A DNA stretch of 64,000 nucleotides from Halomonas sp. TA22 (lineage in GTDB: Bacteria > Pseudomonadota > Gammaproteobacteria > Pseudomonadales > Halomonadaceae): positions 2,170,001-2,234,000 of the forward strand of contig NZ_CP053108.1 of assembly GCF_013009075.1 (NCBI RefSeq), read 5' to 3'. The first letter of the stretch is position 1. Each line of letters opens with the position of its first letter. The notes below the pieces were generated by a model. The model saw only the letters and a list, made by a program, of their open reading frames with translations, made no database searches and was not told the origin of the DNA. The position numbers and the translations under genes are program-made. Positions 50,793 through 60,042 of this stretch are shown piece by piece.

Positions 50793-51476
50793 TCAAAGCG
50801 CCTTGGAGCGCGGCTTGTGAGGCGGCATGGGAAGACCCAGGTTGTCTCTTGCCCAGTTCATCGCCTGGATGCGGTTATGCACGTTGATCTTGCGGAAGAT
50901 GTTGTAAAGGTGCGACTTGACGGTGTGTTCGCTGACGAAAAGCTTGTCGGCGATCTCGGTATTGGATGCGCCGGACCCCAGCAGGCCGATGATCTCGATT
51001 TCGCGCTGGGTCAGACCGCATACCGGACGGAAGGCATTCAGCTGCTGGCGCCGGTAGAAGTCGATCATGCGTGTCATCAATGAACGCGACATCCACAAGT
51101 CGCCATCCAGCAGGGTCGTGATGCCCTTGCAAATCAGCTCGAGTGAGTCGCTCCGGTAGAAGACACCCTGAAGGTGCAAGGAGGCGAGCACTTCGGTGGC
51201 GTGATCCTCATCGCGAAGGTTGAATGCCGCCAGTGAGATCTGGTCGCACTCGGCTGCCTTGTAGTGCCACTGCTGGGTAATGTCATCGCTGACGTGATCG
51301 GCATCCATCAACACCAACATATGCTGACATTCGATATCGTCAATGACGGCGTCCGGCGCCAGGATGGTCACCGGGCAGGCCAGCTTCCCATGGATGTAAT
51401 CGACGAACAGCTGCGATTGTGGGTTGCTGTCAGTCACTAGAAGGACTTTTTCGTTCCCTTGGCTCATGACACTCAT
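50793..51476 (-). CDS. CsgD-like LuxR-family regulator
   Basis: Response-regulator-like protein of 227 aa. It has a degenerate receiver-type domain (about residues 8-140; KVLLVTDSNPQSQLFVDYIHG, then DISTQQW-like and GVFYRSDSLELICKGITTLLDGD), lacking a clear phosphoacceptor Asp triad. A LuxR helix-turn-helix follows (about 150-215; LTQREIEIIGLLGSGASNTEIADKLFVSEHTVKSHLYNIFRKI). Layout and sequence resemble CsgD, the curli and cellulose master regulator. No curli genes adjoin, so the target is unknown. ATG at 51476 or 51467 may be used. A 372-base AT-rich gap lies upstream. Confidence 0.82.
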   Translation of the reverse strand: MSVMSQGNEKVLLVTDSNPQSQLFVDYIHGKLACPVTILAPDAVIDDIECQHMLVLMDADHVSDDITQQWHYKAAECDQISLAAFNLRDEDHATEVLASLHLQGVFYRSDSLELICKGITTLLDGDLWMSRSLMTRMIDFYRRQQLNAFRPVCGLTQREIEIIGLLGSGASNTEIADKLFVSEHTVKSHLYNIFRKINVHNRIQAMNWARDNLGLPMPPHKPRSKAL

Positions 51477-51848
51477 TCTCCTTTATGTGCCCATACCCGC
51501 GGTATGACGGCTCCCCTGCGAAAGTAACCACAAGGTTAAACTAAAATGCTATAATGTAAAGTTAAGTAATGACAATTTAGTCAATGCTTACGCACGCATT
51601 CACCCCTGATTATTGATTTTTTCCTAATTAAATCAGTATATAATAGAATATTTTCGTACAATTATCACAATCGGACCTGCAATAACATGGTAAAAATCAT
51701 GTTACCAAGTCGGGCTCTTCTAATCTTCTAATCTTTGTTGAATTGCATTTTTCATTCTTTGGTTTGAATTGGCATTAGCTTTCCCATCTCTTTGGCGCTG
51801 CCGAAAGTGCGCGTAGAATTACCTGCCCCCTGTTTGCTGGAGTGCTCC
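51477..51848. other. Long AT-rich divergent intergenic region (csgD-like / rdgB)
   Basis: 372 bases without a credible gene and much richer in A/T than the neighbours. Contents: TATAAT-like -10 sequences at 51550-51555 and 51639-51644 (plus strand), an inverted repeat TAACATG/CATGTTA (51683-51689, 51698-51704) around an 8-base spacer, a tandem CTTCTAAT repeat near 51717-51732, and near-identical TTGAATTG(G)CATT copies at 51738 and 51764. These fit a complex regulatory region for the csgD-like gene; an unseen small RNA is possible. Confidence 0.5.
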
Positions 51849-52457
51849 ATGTCCCCTACTCAGTTGCTGGTACTGGCCAGTGGTAATGCTGGAAAATTGC
51901 GAGAATTCAAGCAATTGCTTTCTCCACTGGGTTTCGATGTCAGTGCCCAGTCGGATCACGGCGTGTTGGAAGTCGAAGAAACCGGTCTGACCTTCGTCGA
52001 GAATGCGCTGCTCAAGGCACGCGAGGCGTGTCGAGTCAGCGGCCACCCTTCGCTTGCCGATGACTCAGGTCTCGAAGTGGATGCCCTGAATGGCCAGCCC
52101 GGTATTCATTCAGCGCGTTTTGCCGGCGAGCCCAAGAGCGACGAGGCCAACAATCTCAAGCTCCTGAAAGCGCTGGCTGAGGTGCCCGAGGGGGCGCGTA
52201 GCGCCCGCTACTGGTGTGTGCTGGTCTACATGCGTCATGAGTATGATCCCGTGCCCGTGATCGTTCAGGCCCACTGGGAGGGTGAGATACTCGCGCATCC
52301 CCGGGGCGAAGGAGGATTTGGCTATGACCCGCTGTTCTGGATTCCCGAGCGGAGCATGAGCGTTGCCGAGCTGAGTGCGGAGGAGAAGAACCGCTTGAGT
52401 CACCGCGGCCGTGCCATGCGCAGTCTCATCGAACGTCTGCAGGCCGAACGCGAGTGA
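51849..52457 (+). CDS. rdgB: dITP/XTP pyrophosphatase RdgB
   Basis: House-cleaning enzyme hydrolysing dITP, dHAPTP and XTP to monophosphates, so keeping deaminated purines out of DNA (202 aa). Signature parts are VLASGNAGKLREF at the start, the metal-binding SLADDSGLEVDAL with its Asp pair, and GGFGYDPLFWIP followed by the SHRGRAM substrate-specificity motif. ATG at 51849 with GGAG eight bases upstream is preferred over an open frame to 51792. It overlaps hemW by four bases (GTGA). Confidence 0.96.
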   Translation: MSPTQLLVLASGNAGKLREFKQLLSPLGFDVSAQSDHGVLEVEETGLTFVENALLKAREACRVSGHPSLADDSGLEVDALNGQPGIHSARFAGEPKSDEANNLKLLKALAEVPEGARSARYWCVLVYMRHEYDPVPVIVQAHWEGEILAHPRGEGGFGYDPLFWIPERSMSVAELSAEEKNRLSHRGRAMRSLIERLQAERE

Positions 52458-53632
52458 AGGCCCCCTCGCTGTCGCTTTACGTGCATGTACCCTGGTGCGT
52501 GCGCAAGTGCCCCTACTGCGACTTCAACTCGCATGGTGTCGGACGCGGTGCCGAGCTTCCCGAGCAGGAGTATCTCGACGCGTTGCTGGCCGATCTGGAT
52601 GCCGATCTGCCATTGGTGGAGGGGCAGGGGCATAAGGGGCGTGAGCTGGTCAGCATCTTCATTGGCGGTGGCACGCCCAGTCTGATGTCGGGACGCTTCT
52701 ATCGCCAGCTATTAAGGGGCATCGCCGAGCGGCTGAAGTTTGCCGAGCGGATCGAGATCACGCTGGAAGCCAACCCCGGTACGCTGGAACAGGGTCGTTT
52801 CGGCGAATACCGTGAGGCGGGCATCAACCGCCTGTCGCTTGGGGTGCAGAGCTTTCAGCCGCATCAGCTCGCTGCTCTGGGGCGTATCCATAGCGGTGAC
52901 GAGGCGCGTATTGCAGTGACCAGTGCCAGGCAAGCGGGCTTCGAGAATCTCAATATCGACCTGATGCATGGCCTGCCAGGGCAGGACGAGGCGTTGGCGC
53001 TCGCCGATCTTGAAACCGCGCTGTCGCTGTCGCCGACCCATCTCTCCTGGTATCAGCTCACCCTGGAGCCCAATACGGAGTTCCATACCCACCCCCCGGA
53101 GCTTCCCGCCGACGAGACGCTATGGGATATTCAGGATGCCGGGCATGCGCTGCTCGAGGGGGCGGGGTTCAAGCGCTATGAGATTTCAGCCTACGCGCGG
53201 AATGGCCAGGCCTCGCGTCACAACCTCAACTACTGGTCCTTCGGCGACTATCTGGGTATCGGTGCCGGAGCGCATGGCAAGCTGAGCCGCCCCCAAGCGG
53301 ATGGCCCTTGGCATATCGAGAGGCGCTGGAAGACGCGACAGCCGCAAGCCTACCTTCGTCGGCGCCATGATCCACGAGGGTTCACTGCCGGTCACCGTCG
53401 TGTCGAGACAGAGGAGTTGCCGTTGGAGTTCGCCATGAATGCCCTACGGCTGGTGGATGGAGTGGCGATTTCGACCTGGCAGGGAACCACCGGCCAAGAA
53501 CTGAGTCTTCTCAGTCACCGCTTGAAGGAAGCTAGAAAAAAAGGACTTCTTGTGGAAGATGGGAAACGGCTTCAAGCTTCGCCGCGAGGCCTATTATTCT
53601 TGAACGAGTTGCTGGCACTAATTGATGAGTGA
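52454..53632 (+). CDS. hemW: Radical-SAM haem chaperone HemW (HemN-like)
   Basis: HemN-like radical SAM protein now regarded as a haem chaperone rather than a coproporphyrinogen oxidase (392 aa). The cluster motif CVRKCPYC (Cys15, Cys19, Cys22) binds [4Fe-4S]. FIGGGTPSLM, the RLSLGVQSFQP segment and the C-terminal HemN_C domain are present. The fourth cysteine of true HemN (CxxxCxxCxC) is replaced by Phe24-type sequence, as expected for HemW. The start is GTG at 52454, overlapping the rdgB stop. Confidence 0.92.
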   Translation: MKAPSLSLYVHVPWCVRKCPYCDFNSHGVGRGAELPEQEYLDALLADLDADLPLVEGQGHKGRELVSIFIGGGTPSLMSGRFYRQLLRGIAERLKFAERIEITLEANPGTLEQGRFGEYREAGINRLSLGVQSFQPHQLAALGRIHSGDEARIAVTSARQAGFENLNIDLMHGLPGQDEALALADLETALSLSPTHLSWYQLTLEPNTEFHTHPPELPADETLWDIQDAGHALLEGAGFKRYEISAYARNGQASRHNLNYWSFGDYLGIGAGAHGKLSRPQADGPWHIERRWKTRQPQAYLRRRHDPRGFTAGHRRVETEELPLEFAMNALRLVDGVAISTWQGTTGQELSLLSHRLKEARKKGLLVEDGKRLQASPRGLLFLNELLALIDE

Positions 53633-53672
53633 GCCAGTTCTCTACGTTCCGACTTCGAGGAGTCAAAACGCA

Positions 53673-54347
53673 ATGCTCAAGGCACTTCGTCTGGCTTATC
53701 CCCTTGCCGCCGCGCTGCTGTTGGCGGGATGTGCGACTTCCGACCCCTACGGTGGACAGACTCAACGTGGTAGCACCGTGACCGGTGCCGGGATTGGAGC
53801 GGCGGTAGGCGCCGCTGCAGGGGCATTGAGCGGTAGTGGAAGTACCAGCCGTCGCGATCGCGCCCTGATCGGTGCTGCGGTAGGTGCCGCAGCCGGCGGT
53901 GGTATCGGTGCCTATATGGATCGCCAGGAAGCCCAGCTGCGCGAAAGCATGCAGGGCACGGGTATCCAGGTCGATCGCCAGGGCGACGACATCGTGCTCA
54001 ACATGCCAAGCAGCGTCACCTTCGGTTTCGACTCAAGCGAACTGACCTCCACCGCCCGCTCCGCGCTCAACGATGTTTCCAGCGTGCTTCGTGAATATCC
54101 CGAGACGCGCATCAATATCGCCGGCCATACCGACAGCACCGGCTCGGCGGATTACAATCAGCGCCTCTCCGAGCGTCGTGCCGAATCGGTGGGCAGCTAT
54201 CTGGCCCAGGGCGGCGTCGATCGCAGCCGCCTGAGCATGCGCGGCTACGGCTTCTCGCAGCCAGTGGCCAGCAACGATAGCGAAACGGGCCGTGCGCAGA
54301 ACCGTCGCGTTGAGATCACCCTGACGCCGATCCAGCAGTCCATGTAA
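53673..54347 (+). CDS. OmpA-family outer-membrane lipoprotein (YiaD-like)
   Basis: Peptidoglycan-binding envelope lipoprotein (224 aa). A lipoprotein signal (ALLLAGC, Cys20) is followed by glycine-zipper repeats ([17 protein letters not shown] and LIGAAVGAAAGGGIGAY, about residues 37-85). A C-terminal OmpA domain follows (about 108-224), with FGFDSSELTSTARSAL, the diaminopimelate-binding HTDSTGSADYNQRLSERRAESV and NRRVEI. ATG at 53673 has GAGGAG ten bases upstream. A strong terminator follows directly. Confidence 0.9.
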   Translation: MLKALRLAYPLAAALLLAGCATSDPYGGQTQRGSTVTGAGIGAAVGAAAGALSGSGSTSRRDRALIGAAVGAAAGGGIGAYMDRQEAQLRESMQGTGIQVDRQGDDIVLNMPSSVTFGFDSSELTSTARSALNDVSSVLREYPETRINIAGHTDSTGSADYNQRLSERRAESVGSYLAQGGVDRSRLSMRGYGFSQPVASNDSETGRAQNRRVEITLTPIQQSM

Positions 54348-54367
54348 CGACTGGCCTGGTACCGCGC

Positions 54368-54402
54368 GACCCGCGAGGCATTGCGCCTCGCGGGTCTTTT
54401 TT
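54368..54402 (+). terminator. Rho-independent terminator after the OmpA-like gene
   Basis: GACCCGCGAGGC (54368-54379), loop ATTGC, GCCTCGCGGGTC (54385-54396), then six T. A perfect 12-bp stem, about 20 bases after the stop and only 14 bases before the rlmJ start. Confidence 0.92.
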
Positions 54403-54415
54403 ATGGAAGAGTGCC

Positions 54416-55270
54416 ATGCTTGCCTATCAACACGTCTACCATGCCGGCAATTTTGCCGATGTTCATAAACACCTGACACTGTTTGCTACGCTCGAACATA
54501 TATTACGTAAAGAATCTCCCGTTACGTATATCGACACTCATGCCGGTCGTGGTCTTTACCCGCTTGTCGCCGAAGAGACCCAGAAACTGCAGGAGTACCG
54601 GCAGGGAGTCGATCTGCTGTGGAAACACAGGGCGTCACTGCAGCGGTCGAACCCGCTATTGGGCGATTGGCTCTCCTGCCTGGCAGAGGTTCAGGCTTCC
54701 CGCGAGAGCGAGCTCAGCCACTATCCGGGCTCGCCCTGGTGGCTTGGTCGCAGGCTACGGCGTCAGGATCGATTGCAACTATTCGAACTGCACCCCGGTG
54801 AGCATCAACATCTCGAAGCCCAGTCGCTGCCGCGCAATGCCACTCGTACCTATGGGGATGGTCTGAAGGGAGTTGTGCAGATACTGCCGGCCGCGACACC
54901 CCGCATCTGCGTACTGATCGACCCCAGCTATGAGCAGAAGGCAGAGTATGCCCGCGTCGCCGACGTAGTGACCAGTATCGCGCGCAAGGCTCGCCATGCC
55001 CAGGTGCTGGTCTGGTATCCGCTGCTGCCGGCCGGGCGTCACCGTGAACTGCTCGAACGACTTCTCGACAGCGGACTGCGCAAGTTGTGGCGAAGCGAGC
55101 TGAGTCTGCGTGCCCCCGGCGATAGCCAGCATGGCATGTACGGTAGCGGCATGCTGATCTTCAATCCTTCCTGGGGGCTGGACGGGCTTTTAGGCGAGGC
55201 TCTCCAGCCTGTCGTTGCCTTGCTTGGGCGCGAGGCGCGCTACGAGGCCGACTGGTGGGTACCGGAGTGA
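54416..55270 (+). CDS. rlmJ: 23S rRNA (adenine2030-N6)-methyltransferase RlmJ
   Basis: SAM-dependent methyltransferase modifying A2030 of 23S rRNA (284 aa). Family sequences are the start MLAYQHVYHAGNFADVHKHL, TYIDTHAGRGLYPL and the catalytic ICVLIDPSYEQKAEY, whose DPxYE core corresponds to the amino-methyltransferase DPPY/NPPY motif. It starts 14 bases after a strong terminator, so its promoter must be inside or just upstream of the hairpin region, or readthrough supplies it. It ends 9 bases before a convergent carrier gene. Confidence 0.93.
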   Translation: MLAYQHVYHAGNFADVHKHLTLFATLEHILRKESPVTYIDTHAGRGLYPLVAEETQKLQEYRQGVDLLWKHRASLQRSNPLLGDWLSCLAEVQASRESELSHYPGSPWWLGRRLRRQDRLQLFELHPGEHQHLEAQSLPRNATRTYGDGLKGVVQILPAATPRICVLIDPSYEQKAEYARVADVVTSIARKARHAQVLVWYPLLPAGRHRELLERLLDSGLRKLWRSELSLRAPGDSQHGMYGSGMLIFNPSWGLDGLLGEALQPVVALLGREARYEADWWVPE

Positions 55271-55279
55271 CGCCTCGGC

Positions 55280-56734
55280 TCACTCCTCACTCTCACGGGA
55301 GGGGTTGAGGCGGCCCCGCCCCCGGTTCGGCACCACTCTCCCGAAGTAGAGCAGTCCGAACAGCAGCCAGGCCAGGGTCAGTACAGAGGTGAGTGCCAGT
55401 ATCGCCACGGGACCGAACTGCGCGATCAGCGGCAGGGCCGCCGCGGTGAAGAGCCCGCCGCCGACGATAGGCTCGAACATCAGCTGCTTGTAGCCGAAAC
55501 TTTCCAGCGCCCCGGATTTGTTCTTGGGATCGGCCATGCGCATCAGCAGCAGGCCGGTCACCGTCACGCCCATGGATTGGCCGAAATCGCCGATGCCGCG
55601 TTCGAACCAATTCTCCGGAATCACTCTCGGCGCGATCACCAGCAGCACGAACAGCGACCAGCCAATGCCCGCCGCCGCCAGCAGCAGGAAAGGCACCAGG
55701 TAGTCACCAAGCGTGGTCAGGGAGAGCGTGGCCAGTGCGGCCACTATGGTGTAGTCCAGAGCGGTGCCGGAGATCCGTGACATGGTGCGCGACGATACCT
55801 GCCGCTCCCAGCCCTGCCGAATGATCACCAGTTGAAGCAGTACGCCACCGATCATCGCCATCGGAAACAGTGGCACATGCGCCATGATTTCGATGCCCCC
55901 GTCGCGGGCCCAGGTCAGCTGCTCGATGAGTTGCAACGCTTCTAGAATCAGCCAGCCGATCACGATGGCGATACCCACCAGACCTAGATGAAGGCTCATG
56001 GGGTCGGTGGTACCGGCTTCCAGTTCGAGATCCTTCTTGAACTCGCGATACTCCTCCTGGCTGGGCTGAGAGGCGTCGGCATGCATCAGTGCATCGGGAT
56101 TGACGTCGCCGCTGGGACTGACGATCTGACGCCTGGCCGCGATATTGATCAATAGCGTGCCCATCAGCACGCCACCGACAATCCCTACCGTGGCAAGGCC
56201 CAGGGCCAAGTCGGCACCCTCCTCGAAGCCCAGCTCGGAGAACGTATCGGCCATCCCTGCGGCCGTGCCATGTCCGCCCTCGAAGCCGATTTCGATCAAC
56301 GCCCCGGCCATGGGATTCATGCCGAAGAGCGGCGTCAGTACCAATAGAGCCAGGGTCAGGCCAACCACATATTGGCCCCAAGCCATGGTCTGCCCAACAG
56401 CCACCTGAGGACCAGCACGTAGCCAGATGGTGCGCAGTCCGGGAATCGGCTTGCCCAGAAAGAGCGCAGCGAAGACCACACTGATCAGCAGCCCGGGCAG
56501 TTCCGTCCAACTCTCCAACACGTAATCGGGAAACAGGCCGCCACCCTCATCGAAAGGGCTCTCGATGAAGTGGCCCAGCACCTCGGGGCCAAGCAGTAGC
56601 ATGAACAAGCCACCGATGACGGAGCTTGGCAAGAACAGCTGCTGCATCCAGTCGGCCCTGGTTCGCAGCATATTACTGAGCAGCAGTACCAGGCCGATTA
56701 GCAGCAGGGCAACGAACAGATGGGCGACATTCAT
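55280..56734 (-). CDS. Sodium/glutamate symporter-like membrane carrier (GltS-related)
   Basis: Polytopic membrane protein of 484 aa with about 11-12 hydrophobic segments, resembling the GltS glutamate:Na+ symporter family but longer, with an insert of about 45 charged residues near 205-245 (PDALMHADASQPSQEEYREF). GltS-like landmarks are GPQVAVGQTMAWGQY, the paired GFEGGHGTAAGMADTF glycine loop and DFGQSMGVTVTGLLLMRM. The substrate may be glutamate or another dicarboxylate. ATG at 56734 is preferred, with AAGGAG 11-12 bases upstream; a GTG at 56758 is the alternative. It is 51 bases after the mnmE stop, facing rlmJ. Confidence 0.8.
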   Translation of the reverse strand: MNVAHLFVALLLIGLVLLLSNMLRTRADWMQQLFLPSSVIGGLFMLLLGPEVLGHFIESPFDEGGGLFPDYVLESWTELPGLLISVVFAALFLGKPIPGLRTIWLRAGPQVAVGQTMAWGQYVVGLTLALLVLTPLFGMNPMAGALIEIGFEGGHGTAAGMADTFSELGFEEGADLALGLATVGIVGGVLMGTLLINIAARRQIVSPSGDVNPDALMHADASQPSQEEYREFKKDLELEAGTTDPMSLHLGLVGIAIVIGWLILEALQLIEQLTWARDGGIEIMAHVPLFPMAMIGGVLLQLVIIRQGWERQVSSRTMSRISGTALDYTIVAALATLSLTTLGDYLVPFLLLAAAGIGWSLFVLLVIAPRVIPENWFERGIGDFGQSMGVTVTGLLLMRMADPKNKSGALESFGYKQLMFEPIVGGGLFTAAALPLIAQFGPVAILALTSVLTLAWLLFGLLYFGRVVPNRGRGRLNPSRESEE

Positions 56735-56785
56735 GCGGTGAGTAACTCCTTTTCCCACTGTCCGGTTATTAGCAAAGCGTAGCCG

Positions 56786-58156
56786 TTACTTGCCGATGCA
56801 GAAACTGCCGAATATCTCACCGAGCAGGTCATCGGCGCTGAACTCTCCCGTGATTTCGCCCAGCGCCTGCTGAGCATCGCGCAGGTCTTCCGCCAGCAGC
56901 TCGCCAGCGCCATAGCCTGCCAGCTGCGCTTCGCCGTTAATTAGTGCTCGCTTAGCACGATCCAGAGCGTCGAGATGACGGCGTCGGGCGGAGAATCGCC
57001 CTTCGGTGGTGGCGCTGAAACCCATTACCGACTTGAGATGATCCTTCAAGTTATCCACACCCAGGCCGGTCTTGGCGGAGAGCCTGATGACCGGTGTGGA
57101 TGTGGATAATGCTATTCCGGGCGCCTCGAGGCTGGTATCGATCTTGTTGCGCACCAGCGTAAGACGTGAGGCATCCGGCAGCCGGGCGACGAACTCGGGC
57201 CAGATGGCCATCGGGTCGGTCGCGGTCGATATGGTGGCATCGACCAGTAGCAGTACGCGATCGGCGCGCTCGATCTCGTCCCAGGCACGGGCCACGCCGA
57301 TCTTCTCCACGGCATCGGGAGTATCGCGCAGCCCGGCGGTATCGATGATGTGCAGTGGCATGCCATCGATATGGATGTGCTCGCGCAGTACGTCGCGGGT
57401 GGTACCGGCGATGTCGGTGACGATAGCGGTCTCCTGCTCGGTCAGGGCGTTGAGCAGGCTCGACTTGCCGGCATTGGGGCGTCCGGCGATCACCACGCTC
57501 ATGCCTTCGCGCATCAGCGCGCCCTGGCCGGCCGCTGCACGCACCGCAGCAAGCTCGGTGGCGACCGACTCGAGCATTGCCGCCACCTTGCCGTCACCGA
57601 GAAAGTCGATCTCCTCCTCGGGGAAGTCGATCGCCGCCTCGACATAGATGCGCAGCTCGATCAGGCGCTGCACCAGGGCCGTGACTCGGCGCGAGAACTC
57701 CCCCTGTAGTGAGCGCAGGGCATTCTCGGCGGCAGCCTTGGAGCTGGCATCGATCAGGTCGGCAATGGCCTCGGCCTGGGCCAGATCGAGTTTGTCGTTG
57801 AGGTAGGCACGCTCGGAGAACTCGCCGGGACGTGCCAGGCGCGCACCGAGACCCACGCAGCGCTCGAGCAGCAGATCCATGATCACCGGTCCGCCATGGC
57901 CCTGAAGCTCCAGCACGTCTTCGCCGGTGAAGGAGTGGGGACCTTCGAAAAGCAGCGCGATGCCCTGGTCGATGACCGCCTGCTCGCCCTTGAACGGGCC
58001 ATAGTGCGCTTGGCGGGGGGCGGGACAGCGGCCGAGCACCGCCTCGGCGATGAGGCGGCAGCCGGGGCCGGAGACGCGAATGATGCCCACGCCTCCGCGC
58101 CCGGGCGGGGTGGCAAGCGCGGCGATGGTGTCCTGGGTGTAGAGGGCGGTGGCCAT
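56786..58156 (-). CDS. mnmE: tRNA uridine-5-carboxymethylaminomethyl modification GTPase MnmE (TrmE)
   Basis: GTPase partner of MnmG in U34 tRNA modification (456 aa). The N-terminal formyl-THF-binding domain starts [20 protein letters not shown]. The G domain has [28 protein letters not shown] and NKID. The protein ends in the catalytic FCIGK (Cys453 in the usual four-from-end position). ATG at 58156 has AAGGGAG five to seven bases upstream; the open frame to 58906 lies over yidC and is a shadow. Its partner mnmG is 12.8 kb away. Confidence 0.97.
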   Translation of the reverse strand: MATALYTQDTIAALATPPGRGGVGIIRVSGPGCRLIAEAVLGRCPAPRQAHYGPFKGEQAVIDQGIALLFEGPHSFTGEDVLELQGHGGPVIMDLLLERCVGLGARLARPGEFSERAYLNDKLDLAQAEAIADLIDASSKAAAENALRSLQGEFSRRVTALVQRLIELRIYVEAAIDFPEEEIDFLGDGKVAAMLESVATELAAVRAAAGQGALMREGMSVVIAGRPNAGKSSLLNALTEQETAIVTDIAGTTRDVLREHIHIDGMPLHIIDTAGLRDTPDAVEKIGVARAWDEIERADRVLLLVDATISTATDPMAIWPEFVARLPDASRLTLVRNKIDTSLEAPGIALSTSTPVIRLSAKTGLGVDNLKDHLKSVMGFSATTEGRFSARRRHLDALDRAKRALINGEAQLAGYGAGELLAEDLRDAQQALGEITGEFSADDLLGEIFGSFCIGK

Positions 58157-58209
58157 GATCACTCCCTTGCTGGCAGAGCAGACATTGTCATGTCGCCTGC
58201 CTGGAAACG

Positions 58210-58237
58210 CCAGACCCCCGCCGGGGCGGGGGTCTGG
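58210..58237 (-). terminator. Hairpin terminator after yidC
   Basis: CCAGACCCCCGC (58210-58221), loop CGGG, GCGGGGGTCTGG (58226-58237): a perfect 12-bp GC-rich stem 21 bases after the yidC stop. Only a short T-run (CGTTTCC) follows on the minus strand, so some readthrough into mnmE is likely. Confidence 0.7.
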
Positions 58238-58257
58238 AGAGGTGCGTGTGGCGGGCG

Positions 58258-59946
58258 TCAGTTCTTGGTCTTCATACCCTTGCCGACGCTTGGATCGTTT
58301 TCGATCTTTCGCGTGATGGTGTACTGCTGGATGATCGAGATGCAGTTGTTGACTACCCAGTAGATCACCAGGCCGGCCGGGAACCACAGGAAGAAGAAGG
58401 TGAAGACGATCGGCAGCATCTTCATGATCTTCGCCTGCATCGGATCCGGAGGCGTGGGGTTGAGCAACTGCTGCACGAACATCGAGGCGCCCATCAGGAT
58501 CGGCAGGATGAACAGCGGATCGCGTACCGACAGGTCCTGGATCCAGAACATGAAGGGCGCGTGACGCAGCTCCACCGACTCTAGCAGCATCCAGTAGAGG
58601 GCGATGAACACCGGCATTTGTACCAGGATTGGCAGGCAGCCGCCCAGAGGATTGATCTTCTCCTTCTGGTAGAACTTCATCATCTCCTGGGACATCTTCT
58701 GGCGGTCGTCGCCATACTGCTCCTTGAGGCGCTGCATTTCTGGGCCCAGCTTGCGCATGCGGGCCATGGACTTGTAGGCCTTGGCGGAGAGCGGCCACAG
58801 GGCCAACTTGACTAGAATGGTCAGGAACACGATTGACCAGCCCCAGTTGCCGATCAGGTCGTGAATCTGGTCGAGCAGCCAGAACAGCGGGTTGGCCAGG
58901 AACCACAGCCAGCCGAAGTCGACGGTCAGACGCAGATTGGGGGCCACGGCCTCCAGGCGCTCCTGGATCTTGGGACCCATGTAGAGCGTGGCGCCTAGTG
59001 TCGCTTCGCCATCGGCCGCCACGTTGTAGACAGGACCGGCGAAGGCCGCCACGTTGCGGTCACGGGAGTCGGTAGTGGCGTAATAGAGGTTCTGCTGGTT
59101 CTGTGCCGGTGCCCAGGCAGTGGCGAAGTAGTGCTGGATGATCGCTACCCAGCCACCTTCGACGTCGCGGTTGTTGAAGCGGCCGCGCTGGATGTCGTCG
59201 AAGTCGATCTTTTCGTAGCGGGCATCCGGCGAGGAGTAGGCAGCGCCGAGATAGGAGCTCATGCCCATGGCCACGCCGCTGGTCGGGTCCGGACTGTTGT
59301 CGCGTGCCAATTGCCCGATGAAACGCGCTGTCACCGGCGCCTCGGTGTTGTTGGCCAAGTAGTAGTTCACGTCCACCGCATAGTTGTCGCGGCCGAAGGT
59401 GAAGCGCTTGACGATGTCGATACCGTTGACCTCGGCGGTGAGGTCCACCACCAGCGAGTCTTCGGTTTCCGTCAGGCGATACTCGGTCTGCTCCGTATCG
59501 AAGGCGATACGACCTTGGTGGCCTTCAAGCTGTAGACCGGATTTCGCCACATAACTGCGTGCTCCGCCGTCGGAGAGCAGCACGAAGGGGCGATCGGAGT
59601 CCAGTGTCAGCTTATGCTGGGGCAGGGCGGCATAGATGATATCTCCCCCCTGCGGGTCGATGCGCACGTCCAGCACATCGGTGATGACCGCGATCAGATC
59701 ACGACCGGCGGTCTCCTGGTCAGTCTCGCCAGGCAGCGCCTCCGCAACCGTCCCGGTGGGGCTATCGCTGGGAACCGCCAGTCCACCATCGCCCTCATCG
59801 GCAACTCTGGGGCTCGTCTCACCGCTGGTGAAGGCGGGTGCATCCGGCTCAGGGGCAACCTGGCCGTAATCCTGATTCCACTGCACGACCAGCAAATAGG
59901 CCAGTACAGCCAGAGGAACCAGCAGAAGAAGTCGTTTTACATCCAT
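58258..59946 (-). CDS. yidC: Membrane protein insertase YidC
   Basis: Inserts and folds inner-membrane proteins, alone or with Sec, and is needed for ATP synthase c and a subunits (562 aa). It has an N-terminal membrane anchor ([19 protein letters not shown]), a large periplasmic beta domain (about residues 60-340) and the conserved five-helix core: [30 protein letters not shown], the hydrophilic-groove arginine region, and the [22 protein letters not shown] segment. The C-terminus is short and basic. It lies 96 bases after rnpA; the yidD gene usual between them is absent. Confidence 0.97.
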   Translation of the reverse strand: MDVKRLLLLVPLAVLAYLLVVQWNQDYGQVAPEPDAPAFTSGETSPRVADEGDGGLAVPSDSPTGTVAEALPGETDQETAGRDLIAVITDVLDVRIDPQGGDIIYAALPQHKLTLDSDRPFVLLSDGGARSYVAKSGLQLEGHQGRIAFDTEQTEYRLTETEDSLVVDLTAEVNGIDIVKRFTFGRDNYAVDVNYYLANNTEAPVTARFIGQLARDNSPDPTSGVAMGMSSYLGAAYSSPDARYEKIDFDDIQRGRFNNRDVEGGWVAIIQHYFATAWAPAQNQQNLYYATTDSRDRNVAAFAGPVYNVAADGEATLGATLYMGPKIQERLEAVAPNLRLTVDFGWLWFLANPLFWLLDQIHDLIGNWGWSIVFLTILVKLALWPLSAKAYKSMARMRKLGPEMQRLKEQYGDDRQKMSQEMMKFYQKEKINPLGGCLPILVQMPVFIALYWMLLESVELRHAPFMFWIQDLSVRDPLFILPILMGASMFVQQLLNPTPPDPMQAKIMKMLPIVFTFFFLWFPAGLVIYWVVNNCISIIQQYTITRKIENDPSVGKGMKTKN

Positions 59947-60016
59947 GAGGGTCCTGCCCGATGGGTAATGAACATTCTACCGCGCAACCAATCTTCGCAG
60001 TCTCGTTACACACGAA

Positions 60017-60035
60017 AGCCTGCCGATGGCAGGCT
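60017..60035 (-). terminator. Hairpin after rnpA
   Basis: AGCCTGCC (60017-60024), loop GAT, GGCAGGCT (60028-60035): a perfect 8-bp stem 8 bases after the rnpA stop. A weak T-run (TTCGTGTG) follows on the minus strand. It separates rpmH-rnpA from yidC. Confidence 0.65.
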
Positions 60036-60042
60036 AAGGTCG

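Noticed and set aside
58157-58906. Open frame extending mnmE upstream by 250 codons
   Set aside because: It runs over yidC in a shifted frame and adds repetitive Pro/Arg/His-rich sequence; mnmE starts at 58156 with a good ribosome-binding site.
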